Positions 23,694 to 33,826 of a DNA stretch of 64,000 bases are shown piece by piece. The position numbers and the translations under genes were made by a program. The notes beneath the pieces are model-generated. The model was not told where the DNA came from. It saw only the letters and a list, made by a program, of their open reading frames with translations, and did not search any database. The DNA is taken from NCBI GenBank assembly GCA_009667805.1, contig CM019064.1, positions 75,080,400-75,144,399 of the forward strand. Direction: 5' to 3'. Each line of letters begins with the position of its first letter. Within the stretch, counting starts at the first letter, position 1. The stretch is from Leptobrachium leishanense. Taxonomy: Eukaryota > Chordata > Amphibia > Anura > Megophryidae.

Positions 23694-24564
23694 ATGAGCG
23701 GAGAGCAGCTGCAGGGCCTGTCCGAATGCTCTATCTGCATTCGAACAGGCCCTGTAGCTGCTCTCCTCTCTTTGTTTATACTTACCTTCCTGAGCGACGC
23801 CGGGAAAGTTTCCGCGCGTGCGCTCGTTGGAAGGACCCCAGCCGCGATCACATGGTCCCACGTGGTCGCGGCTGGGGACCTTCCAAGGAGCGCGCGCGCG
23901 TAAAGACTTTCCCGGCGTCGCTCAGGAAGGTAAGTATAAACAATGCGGTGAGCAGCTGCAGGGCCTGTCCGAATGCGGAATGCTCTATCGGCATTCGGAC
24001 AGCCGCCCCAGCCCCTCTGATGCCGGCAATCCGGCTCAATGCCGGCTTCCGGTATCGGAAAAAAATATCGGGGGTACTGCACGAGTACCAAGTACTCCTG
24101 CAGTACCCGGTATCGGCACCGATATCGATACTAGTATCGGTATTGGTGCAACCCTAATTTATTGTTTGGGTATGCGTAGAATGTGTAACTATACGTTGCT
24201 GTATTTTTTTTCGGGCTGGTGTATTTCGTTTCGGCCAGGACGTTCAGATTTGCCATTACCACCAGCTTTTCAAAGACGATAAAATTATGCGCGCAAACGT
24301 TGTCCGTTAAAATTTGCGCATAAATTGTAATACCTTGCGCGCACCAGCGCACAAACGCATTTGCGCTCACAATATTAAGTATAGGTCGCGCAAAGTACAT
24401 TACGTTCGCAAAAGGTTCGTGCAGGTCCACCCGCGTTAGACGTTAACACGCATTTTTTGCGCGGACATTGTAATACAACGTTCTGTGCAAAGGGTTTTGC
24501 CCCTCGCGTTAATGTGTTTTTGCGCACGCGTTAACATTTGCGCGGAGAATGTAATCGGGCCCTA

Positions 24565-26340
24565 TATATTTATATATTCTGTTACAATTCCGAGGTAGTT
24601 TATGCTCACACATGGTTTTAGTTATAAAGAAAGACCACAAAAGCTATACAAGACCTTATGAAGTGGTTGTGGTGCACTAATTATTCACCTACAATTATTT
24701 TCATGTATATTTTGCTTTTGCTTATCATGAGATTGGATATTCAGGATGTCGCTCATGAGTCATTTTGAGCTCAGTACAGCTTGTGACCAAGCACCAAATG
24801 AACATCACCTGCTGCTTATAGAGTGATCCTATTCATCTAATAGTGCATCTCATGGTTCTCTCCCAGGATGTCATTTTCTTACCCCATCTCCCAGGCCTGA
24901 CGTTTGGTGGGTGCTGGAGGTGCCATGTTGATTGTTGCTGCAAATGAGTATGTGGTGCTCTCCGTAGACTCTCCATACAAAACAAAGATGGGCGGCTTTG
25001 ACAGAAAGTACACTGAATTTTACACTAAACTACTATGGTAGAAACGACAATGGAAATTCTACTCTACTGAACTTTGGCAGAAACTGTGGTGAAAAGTATG
25101 GTGAACGTCAGTGGCAGTTCCCTAATGGGTGAACTTCCCTTAGTTTGTCTGTTCTTAATCCGCCATAGTTCACTTAAGTTAAATCAGTTCTTTCAATGAA
25201 AGAACGGTGTTTACTGAATAACCCTATAACCCATTCACTACCAAAATTGACAATACCTGATCTGCAAGGCCCCTCCTGGTGCCCGGATATTGAGTATAGT
25301 CGATATGGTGTTCCACAGGAACAATGTAAAGGAGTTTTCTTTATGACAAATTCAATTTCTTTGCATTTGGGCTTCAGAACAGGCCCCTAACATTTTTGCA
25401 CCGTGAGCATGATGCCCGTGGTGCCATCACTTTTTTATAACCAGCTGTGAAATGTGTTTAAATGACATCTACACAGGTGATCCTGCATGCTGGTCTGAAC
25501 TGCAGTAACTCCTTTTTGCCCAGCAGATGGCGAGATCTGCCTGCAAAAATGGGTTATTACAGTAAGGAATACATTGGGAATAATCTCAAAAGATTTCTTA
25601 CTGTATAATTAGTTAAAAATTAAAATTTCCAAAAATAGGAATGGTTCCTCTATATCTTTGCTTTTTTTTTTCCTCCTCAAAGCCATATGACAAAAGCCTG
25701 TTCCAGAGGCAAATGTTTTACCTCTCCAAATTCACTCTTCGTCATCTGTATCCATGTAACCACTGGTCTAATTTATACACCCAGTACAAATACCATAGAT
25801 AAAAATTGGCGATACACTCAAAAACAGATTATTTGTGTCAAGTACGTAAATATAGGTCTTGCTTTGCTCGCTCAGCTTTTATTACATGGGAAATGCTTCA
25901 ACATTTTGTGGCTTTGGTGTTTCATGTTAGCTAGGAATGCTGATTCCCACCAGTGAATCAAGGAGCTTTAGATTATCCTGCTTAATTCATCATTGCATCC
26001 TGCTCATTTATAATTTTTATATCTTTTTGATCCCTTTCCTCTGGCTCATTTGGCTCTTCGTGTGAGTTTTTATTTGTGTGATGACTGCTGCCTACGGTCA
26101 GCTCTTAATATTAATCTTCGATGCAAGTCATTGCCCAGAGAGATTAAGCAACCGTACCATGCACCTCCATAAGTAAAAATAATACATTATTATTGCCATC
26201 TAGAACACCGTTCTCAAAAATATATCAGAAACCTTAAACATTTCAATTATTTATTATCATTAATGGACAGGAGAATTCTAAACAGCTACTGAAGTTTAGC
26301 ATATGAATAGTCTAAAATATGACCATAAAACAGTCAAAAA
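24565..26340. other. No recognised gene or repeat
   Basis: Mostly low-complexity AT-rich sequence. No exon or named repeat seen. Confidence 0.5.
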
Positions 26341-26400
26341 TCCAATACAAATACAGGAGTGATGAAGCTGCATTAAGCAGCGAAACGCGTCGAGAATTAT
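26341..26400 (+). repeat. Decayed Penelope-type hammerhead motif
   Basis: GTGATGAAGCTGCATTAAGC is followed by AGCGAAACGCGTC. Stem II is perfect (GCTGC/GCAGC) and GAAACGCGTC is the expected continuation, but the core begins GTGATGA instead of CTGATGA, and I see no stem I pairing. Probably a dead ribozyme within an old Penelope fragment. Confidence 0.55.
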
Positions 26401-27590
26401 ACCTTCCTTTTAACAGTTTGCCTTCACCTCTTTTTTCCCCCACCTGCTGTGGGCTCCTTATTTCCTTTACAATTGGTGTAACGTAGGTGGCTCGAACCAC
26501 CGAGGTATAGACCAGCGTATTAGCCAGCTTGAGGAGTTATTTACCTCTAACGGATTGGTCCTATGTTTTTCTTTTCTTCCCGCTATTTACAGTTTAGCCT
26601 TCTTATGCCTATCTGATAGATCCAGCGTCAAGCTGGCAAAATTGTATTCTATATATATAGCGCTGAGTCGTTTAATCTGTACTACCTGAATCAGCGGGGT
26701 ATAGTATTAAAAACGATTGATTAGCTGACCGGCCCAGATTTATACCTCAGCTGGTACTAACTATTTTCGACAATTCACGTCTTTATTGCAAAAGTTACCT
26801 TCTTTTCCCCTGTTATCTTCTTCTAATAACGAGCACGTTGCCACATTTTTTTGCCTTCAAAGCATTACCAGTCTCGAATCTTATAGACACATTGTGTTGA
26901 TTTTTGTCGATTTTTCTATTTTAACCTGACAAGTGTGTTGTGTTTTTCGTGGCTAGTGGTTTCCATGTATTTCCGATACACTGAGCTTGTTACTCAGTTT
27001 AATTGTTTTTTGTTTATAAACGTCTCTCTGAATTAGAGGTTACTTTCCTAAGGAGCGCTAAACTAATTACAATCCCGGCCATACCTGCTGTTTTTGAGTT
27101 TCGATCTATGCTCCATCGTACCAATACTGGATTGGTGAATTGATATGCTATACACCTGATTTTTTTTCCTGCTTCACATCACTGACAGCTGCTTAACAGG
27201 CGGCATTTACCTTTGAGGTCTAGATGACCCTTGTAGATACCTGCTACAACAGTTGTTTTACTAGCAGGCTACCACGTACCTAATCAATAGGTTTATCATA
27301 CACCTAACGGTGGGCAGTTTATCTATAGGGAGCTAACTCCTTATATCGCGCTCTACAATTCATCGGGCATTGACTTGATTAATCTGTGTCTTGTCACTGC
27401 CACCAGCAACTATTTTGGGGGGTCAGTAATTTCTACAAAATATTTGGGAATTGAGGTAATCTGTGTCTTGTCACTGACTGCCAGCTATCAGGATGTGTCA
27501 CTGAGTTATACCAGAGTTCTGTAAATCTTTAATCTTTATACCAGAGTTGAATCAGAGTTCTGTATATATTTAATCTATATATCACTCACC
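26401..27590. other. Probable 5' region of the hAT transposon plus unrecognised sequence
   Basis: The stretch leads into the start codon of the transposase remnant at 27591. The expected left terminus of that transposon (matching TAGGGATGAGCCGAACACC) was not found. No other gene recognised. Confidence 0.4.
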
Positions 27591-27833
27591 ATGTCAGAAA
27601 GGCCAAAAAGGACAGGCAGACGCTCCCAGACACAGATAAGAGGGCAAGCAGCCTCTGTGTCGGGAAGTTGTGCCTCTGGTCGTGGTGGACGTGGTGCATC
27701 CTCTGCAGGGGCACGCTTGTCCTTTCTAACTGGTTCTGGCCGTCTTAAGCAGCAGCAACATACAGAGGATTTGGTGGATTGGCTAACCAGGCCATCCTCA
27801 TCATCCGAGTCCTCTGCCAGCCAGGCTTCTAGT
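27591..27833 (+). pseudogene. hAT transposase, N-terminal segment (broken by insertions)
   Basis: The frame starts MSERPKRTGRRSQTQIRGQ and runs to SSESSASQASSALQ, where a stop appears because an 81-bp insertion follows. If the 81-bp insertion (27842-27922) and the 10.1-kb Penelope insertion (27948-38075) are removed, each with one copy of its target duplication, the frame reads on from ALQ into STSAAKASNAASMS at 38078. This shows that the segment and the pieces at 38089-40240 were one gene. It is a low-complexity S/R/G-rich N-terminus; no BED finger is visible in this part. Confidence 0.75.
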
Positions 27834-27841
27834 GCTTTACA

Positions 27842-27922
27842 ATAAAAAACAATCGTGAGATCACAAGAAGAATGTAAAGAAACAAAATACGTATCTGTTC
27901 CCCAATTTTTTTGTCTTCTTTG
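27842..27922. mobile_element. 81-bp insertion with 12-bp target duplication
   Basis: TAGTGCTTTACA occurs at 27830-27841 and again at 27923-27934, flanking an A/T-rich 81-base segment that ends in TTTTTTTGTCTTCTTTG. It interrupts the hAT transposase frame and predates or accompanies the Penelope insertion immediately downstream. The type of element is unknown. Confidence 0.65.
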
Positions 27923-28253
27923 TAGTGCTTTACAGTCCACCTCTGCTAGAAAAGAAAAAACACTTCCAGGCGCACCTTACTAAAATTTCCACTTTTTTTA
28001 AAACCAAAAATGGCCAATGTGCAAACATCTAATGAATTAATATTTAAACAAAACAGTGGTTATATTATAATGATAAATGTGTATAACTTAAGGAATACTT
28101 ATATTTCAGTGGTGTTTCTTTTTTTTTCCTCTCTCAGCATGGGGTCCTGCGATGTAGCTGTTCGGTATCCCAAGAAAAAAGGAGGGGGGAGGGTATTTCT
28201 CCACTTGATGTAAAAAAAGGCAGCAGAGCGGCAGATAATTCAATTAAAGTGCA

Positions 28254-29376
28254 TTTATCTATAATATAATTGAGTAAGGCTTGGCGTGTCCGTCGCCAAG
28301 CCTTACTCTGCGCATGCGCGCGCAACCAGCGGTGGTTGGTTGCGCGTGCATGCAACCGCCGCGGCACGAGCCGGCTGTGCGCTCGCCGCGGCGGTTACAA
28401 GATGCACACAGCAGCCGGGTAGAGGCTGCGCTCGCAGCCTCTACCCGGCTGCCGCGCGCATCCATCCCCGAGCGGCGAAGGGAAAGTTCCCTCGCTTCCG
28501 CTCTTTGAAGGACCCAAGCCGCTGTCACGTGACCGCGGCTTGGGTCCTACAACGACCGGAAGTGGGGAAACTTTCACTTCGCCGCTCGGGAAGGTAAGTA
28601 TGAGGAGCTCATGGGGCGGCTGTCCGAATGCTGATAGAGCATTCGAACAGCCGCCCCATGTCTGGTCTGGGGTCTAAGCTGGGGGGCATATAGCCATGAG
28701 AGGTGGGGGGCAAATATCCGAGAGGTGGGGGGCAAATATCCATGAGCTGGGGCTATATCCATGAGAGGTGGGGGCCAAATATCCATGAGCTGGGGCAGTA
28801 TCCACGTGCTGGGGCAGTATCCACGAGCTGGGGCAGTATCCACGTGCTGGGGCAGTATCCACGAGCTGGGGCAGTATCCACGTGCTGGGGCAGTATCCAC
28901 GAGCTGGGGCAGTATCCACGTGCTGGGGCAGTATCCACGAGCTGGGGCAGTATCCACGTGCTGGGGCAGTATCCACGAGCTGGGGCAGTATCCACGTGCT
29001 GGGCCAATATCCACGAGCTGGGGCAGTATCCACGTGCTGGGGCAATATCCACGAGCTGGGGCAGTATATCCACGTGCTGGGGCAGTATCCACGAGCTGGG
29101 GCAGTATATCCACGTGCTGGGGCATATATCCACGTGCTGGGGCATATATCCACGTGCTGGGGCAGTATATCCACGTGCTGGGGCATATATCCACGTGCTG
29201 GGGCAGTATATCCACGTGCTGGGGCAGTATATCCACGTGCTGGGGCAGTATATCCACGAGCTGGGGCAGTATATCCACGAGCTGGGGCATATATCCACGA
29301 GCTGGGGCAGTATATCCATGAGCTGGGGCAGTATATCCACAATAGACTGCCCTCTGGGCAGGCTTTCCACCTTGTT
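28254..29376 (+). mobile_element. Minisatellite-bearing element (copy c) inside Penelope copy 1
   Basis: Penelope copy 2 has the uninterrupted sequence (GATTAATAAATGCATTTTAA, near 37630), so about 1.1 kb here is an insertion. Interior: an AAGGCTTGGCG hairpin, GC-rich palindromes, GGGAAG|GTAAGTATGAGG at 28589-28604, a GGGCGGCTGTCCGAATGC hairpin, then the array at 28735-29340. The core matches copies b and d, but the ends are different and I see no clear inverted termini or TSD, so exact borders are uncertain. Confidence 0.7.
28735..29340 (+). repeat. 19-21-bp minisatellite with CACGTG/CACGAG alternation
   Basis: The unit is AGTATCCACGTGCTGGGGC. From about 28797 to 29060 units with CACGTGC and CACGAGC alternate, making a 38-base dimer (CACGTG at 28803, 28841, 28879 and on). 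Later units gain AT (AGTATATCC) and are mostly CACGTGC. The first and last units keep CCATGAGC as in the other arrays. Frames of 167-238 codons across it are artefacts. Confidence 0.94.
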
Positions 29377-29435
29377 AATCAATAAAAAGGTAGACCTTCA
29401 ACTATAAAATCAATTGTTAAAATACTAATTAAGTA

Positions 29436-29484
29436 GGATCAACAAAAACGCGCTTTCACCAATAGGATTCATCAGTTGTTATCC
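29436..29484 (-). ncRNA. Hammerhead ribozyme motif, Penelope copy 1
   Basis: Minus strand: GGATAACAA (stem I), CTGATGA core (29475-29469), short stem-loop CCTATTGG, GAAA, a short palindromic GCGC stem III region, then TTGTTGATCC pairing back to GGATAACAA with one bulged G. This is the order CUGANGA - II - GAAA - III - cleavage site - I. Hammerheads are known in Penelope pseudo-LTRs. Stem II is short (2-3 pairs), so activity is not certain. Confidence 0.6.
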
Positions 29485-30494
29485 TTTCTGAATGATCAGT
29501 CTGTACAAGAAGTGCAAAAAGTCCAAAAAGAGTCCTCCTTTTGTTGCCACTTATATGCTCTGCCTTAATGTGCTGCTCAGCTGTTGTCCATAATCATTCC
29601 GCCCAGATTACTTCCTGATTTTCAGGCTCCATACTTTCAATTTTGTCAATTGTATATGTATGATCGGCGACTTGTTTATGAGGTGGACACTCTGCCCTCC
29701 GGGATGTTTACTCTTCATTTATCTAAGAAAACAAATATCAGCAATAGCTTGGCTGCTTGATAAAGAACAGCTTCCTGTCAAAAAACAATTTTAATGGGAG
29801 TTATCAATCGCTGACTTAAGATATTCATCTGTATATACAATTGCCTCAAAAAATAGTTGGATCGTTATAATATATCTATATAATCCCATATACTTAGATC
29901 TGACTACATCCCCATTAGTATATGATCTTATATGTATGTATATAATCCTATTGAGATAAAAATAGAATTTATTATTTATACAAAAGGTACAAATTATATT
30001 ATTAATTCGAATTAATAACTATCTAAAAACACGTGAAAGTGTACATCTATTTATACTTAGTGAGATAAATGTTTGTTAATGCCAATAAACCTGTTATAGG
30101 ATCCCTTAGTGTAGTAGAACATACATAATTCTAAAGGTAAAAGTGTTGTGTATTATTATTTCACAGTATCGGTAAATATTCATCAATAAGATCTATATCT
30201 TTTAATCAAATATTTATTCAGTGTTTCTCTTTTTTTTTTTTCTTCTTTTTTTCTCTTTTTTTATATTTTTAAGTGCATATTTAATCATTAATTCAATATA
30301 TTTCTAAAGTGCATGTTTAATCACTAATATAATTTAGTCCTTGTGTAAATTCCCTTATGTATTCCCTTATGTATTTTTAATATATTTAAATAAACATTTA
30401 AATAAGTGCATACAGTGATCTAAAAGTATGGATACAAAAAAACCGAAAACACATGGGGAGAAAAAATATATATATTTTTTTCATATATATGTCT
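29485..30494 (-). repeat. 3' untranslated region of Penelope copy 1
   Basis: AT-rich, non-coding; matches in reverse the region 36519-37527 of copy 2, with small differences such as an ACCT versus ATCC change and length changes in A/T runs. Confidence 0.85.
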
Positions 30495-33291
30495 TTACTG
30501 CAGGAAATGGCAGATCTCAAAATCTATATTTAATCCTTTAGGCTGTAATGTATCAAGAAGGTAAATCCATTTCATTTCTTCCTTATTTAATTTGTTTTCA
30601 AAATCACCACCTCTCCATTCTCGTTCCATTCTCTTTATAGCTATAAAGAGTAGACCCATCGGATTACTGTTGTGTTTAATTTTAAAATGTTGGGAGACTG
30701 AGTGTTTCTCATACCCTATTTTAATGTTCCGAATATGTTCATACATCCTCCTATTCAGAGGTCTTGTGGTCCTCCCCACATATTTGAGACCGCAGGGGCA
30801 GACCAATAGATAAATAACATTATCAGTGAAACAGGTCATCGCTTCCCTAATTGGGTATGTAATTTTCTCTCCAGAAAAAGATTTAATAATTTCTTTTTTA
30901 TTTCCTGTATCTCTACAGTTCCGACAGTTACCACAACGGTGAAATGCTTTAGTCACACCAAACATGTTCTTATTTCTTTTTTCTTTTTTATAATGGCTCC
31001 TGGTTAACTTATTTTTTATATTTTTCGTCCCTCTACAGACAATAGTTGGTCTTTCCGGGAGGATTTCTTTTAACATTGGATCTTTTAAAAGAAGTGGCCA
31101 GTGTTTTTTAAAAATGTTCCTTATTTGCCAGTTCTGTTGATTGTATGTGAATATAAATGGTACTCCTCCTTTTTCTAAGAAATCGTTTTTTTGTTTATGT
31201 TGGTATCTGATAAGTTCTTTTCTATCTTTTCTTGCATTTTCTCCTCTTACGTTTTCCATCCTCTCTCGTTCGTATCCTTTATCTTCAAAATTCTTAATCA
31301 ATACATCCGATTGTTTCAGAAATTCTTCTTCTTTAGTACAATTTCTCCGGATACTTAGAAGCTGGCTTTTCGGGACTCCCTCAAGCCATCGTGTCAAATG
31401 GCAACTGCTTTTATCAATAAACCTATTTGTATCCACTTTTTTAAAATGCGTTTTAGTTTGTACTTTCCCGTTCTCAATGTATACCATCAGATCTAAGAAA
31501 CTCACACATTCCTTACTATATGTGGAATCCAACTCTAAATTCCAATCATTATTATTTAAATGATTTAAGAATTCAATAAGATCACCTTCCTCTCCCCTCC
31601 AAACAAGAAAAACATCATCAATGTAACGTTTATAGATGATCACGTTTTCTTTCCATTTATCCCGCCAACTTTTTTCCCAAAATGCCATGTATAAGTTATC
31701 GAAACAAGGTGCAAATTTTGTTCCCATTGCGTTACCTTCTTGTTGTAAATAGAAGGTGTCTTTAAAATGGAAGAAGTTTTTTTCTAAAATTAGCTCTATT
31801 CCTTTGATAATAAAATCTATTTGTTCTTTCTCCATAGATCCAGATTCTAAAAGGAAATGTTGTACTGCTTCACAACCTTTTTTATGTGGAATGACACTAT
31901 ACAGTGATTTCACATCACTCGTTGCTAGAATATAGTCATCTTGCCATTGGAATTCTTCCAAAATCTGTAGCAAGTTAATAGTGTCCTTCAAGTATGCCTC
32001 TGTTTTCTGAACCAGTGGTTGGAATAGCAGATCTATATACTCCGAGATTTTACTCGACACTGAATCAATCCCCGATATAATCGGGCGTCCTGGTGGTCTA
32101 TCAATGTTCTTATGAATCTTAGGCAAGAAATAAAACACTGGTATCTTTGGATGTTTTGGTATTAGATATTCATATTCTTTATTATTCAAAATACCCATAT
32201 CCTTCCCTTCATTGAGATATTCTATAAAAATATTTTTAATTTGTTGGGATGGGTTGATTCAAGATCTGGTATGTTCTTTGGTCTCATAGAATGCGGAGTG
32301 ATTCTTCCTCATAATACTCTTTAGTCATTATGACTATGCCTCTGCCCTTATCGGCTGGCTTGATTATAATATCTTGATCTTGACTTAATTCTTTTAGAGC
32401 TAATTGTTCACTTCTTGTTAAGTTAGTGTTGTTCTTCTTCCATTTCAAATTTTCAATATCTTCAATCTCATTTGATACCATTGAACGGGGATAAAAGGTT
32501 GATCTTTCTCTCAATTGGGTATGTTGGTATACTTCGATTGGAGTTGTACGGATTTTTGGATTTTTCAAAAAATATTTTTTTAAACAAAGGTTTTTCTTAA
32601 ACTTTTGTAGGTCCACATATGTCTCAAATTTATCAACATTCCTTGTTGGTGCATATTTCAGACCTTTCTGTAGAACTTTTATCTGAGTTTCTGTCAGCGT
32701 CTTAGTGGTTAAGTTATAAATCCCAGTCTGATTCAATATTTTCCTCTTTTTTCCGATGCTCCGAGATAATCTGGATCCTCTTCCTCTTCGTCCTCTCTTT
32801 CTGACCTCTTTCTCGGCAGCCATCTCCTCTGTAGTGATGGACCCTCTCCTAATTTGAGGTCCAGACGTTGTGGGCTTCTCCGAAAAACCTCAGGATCTTT
32901 ATTCTGTAATACAGAGTATTTATTCCTCAATGGGATATCTGAAGCTTTTCTCTCTCTTCTCTGAATGTGATATCTGTGACGATCTTCCTCTCTCCTTTGT
33001 GGAGATTTCCTTGAATATTCTACAATGGTCCCTCCATTGTACGGTTCTTCGTGGTGATACTACTTTTCTTTCAGGTATGTACCACCTTTCTTGTTCCCTG
33101 ACTTAATTTCTCCTATCATTCCTGAATTGGTATTGTTTCTTAACTTGAGTCCATGGTTTGGAGCTTTCTTTATCCATCTGTGGGTATACGTCCCAAATTC
33201 TTCCCAGCTTGTAGTCTTGTATATCTCTTTGGAACTTTTTTTTCTTAATTCTAATCGTTTCTAACTCCAATTTTTCTAACTTTTTCTCCAT
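30495..33291 (-). pseudogene. Penelope-like reverse transcriptase / GIY-YIG endonuclease, copy 1
   Basis: The longest frame (32198 to 30495, 567 codons) shows RT motifs in order: motif A region ATSDVKSLYSVIPH (residues 92-104), GNAMGTKFAPCFDNLYM (155-171), catalytic YIDDVF (192-197), SFLDLMVY, then a cysteine cluster HRCGNCRNC (420-428) and a GIY-YIG nuclease (VIYLLVCPCGLKYVGRT at 461-477, RRMYEH at 483-488). Upstream pieces lie in other frames: 32823-32284 has LKYAPTRNVDKFETYVDLQK and IIIKPADKGRGIVIM, and 33291-33103 is a basic N-terminal piece. Frameshifts near 32230 and 32830 break the gene. Residue 167 is D where copy 2 has the usual A of the ANLYM motif. It resembles vertebrate Neptune-type Penelope elements by its GIY-YIG and CxxCxxC motifs. 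Not functional as it stands. Confidence 0.92.
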
Positions 33292-33826
33292 TCTTCCATT
33301 GAATTCTTCAAGTTCGATTTCTTCTAACGTAATGCTTAATTCAGCATACGTGTGGAGAAAGAGTTAGAAAAACTTGCTACAGATTTTGGAAGAATTCCAA
33401 TGGCAAGATGACTATATTCTAGCAACGAGTGATGTGAAATCACTGTATAGTGTCATTCCGCATAAAAAGGGTTGTGAAGCAGTACAACATTTCCTTTTAG
33501 AATCCGGATCTATGGAGAAAGAACAAATAGAATTTATTATCAAAGGAATAGAGCTAATTTTAGAAAAAAACTTCTTCCATTTTAAAGACACCTTCTATTT
33601 ACAACAAGAAGGTAACGCAATGGGAACAAAATTTGCACCTTGTTTCGCTAACTTATACATGGCATTTTGGGAAAAAAGTTGGCGGGATAAATGGAAAGAA
33701 AACGTGATCATCTATAAACGTTACATTGATGATGTTTTTCTTGTCTGGAGGGGAGAGGAAAGTGATCTTATTGAATTCTTAAATCATTTAAATAATAATG
33801 ATTGGAATTTAGAGTTGGATTCCACA

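Larger units (their letters stand above)
21769..24156 (-). mobile_element. Non-autonomous hAT element carrying a minisatellite (copy b)
   Basis: The termini TAGGGATGCACCGATACC and (reverse complement of the right end) TAGGGTTGCACCAATACC are inverted, with further GAGTAC/GTACTC and CCGATAC subterminal repeats. The exact 8-bp duplication ATTTATTG lies at 21761-21768 and 24157-24164. Interior on the plus strand: a C-rich minisatellite (21915-23525), two GC-rich palindromes of about 155 bases (from 23540 and 23780) separated by another hairpin, then GCCGGC-rich sequence. There is no transposase. It is the same family as 33827-35509. The repeat-coded frames of 190-284 codons are not genes. Confidence 0.93.
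21482..24564 (-). mobile_element. M2 MITE copy (left end lost), split by a minisatellite-bearing hAT
   Basis: It aligns in reverse with the complete M2 copy at 53721-54466: CGTTAAACGTTAACGCACGT, AACGCTGGTATTACAATCC, GTATATATGCTGCAGCAATA on the left, and GGGTATGCGTAGAATGTGTA, GTAATACAACGTTC and GTAATCGGGCCCTATA on the right. The right terminus ends near 24564. The hAT at 21769-24156 interrupts it. Without the insert it is about 690 bases, rich in GCGC/CGCG and non-coding. Confidence 0.85.

Noticed and set aside
23237..24157. 284- and 181-codon frames (LPERRRESF, ACARWKDPS)
   Set aside because: They are translations of the GC-rich palindromes and appear in both orientations and in copy d as well; non-coding transposon core.
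27830..27934. Newly gained intron (introner-like) in the transposase gene
   Set aside because: A pyrimidine tract ending TTTGTAG is present, but no GT donor restores the exact reading frame; a short insertion with a 12-bp duplication explains it better.
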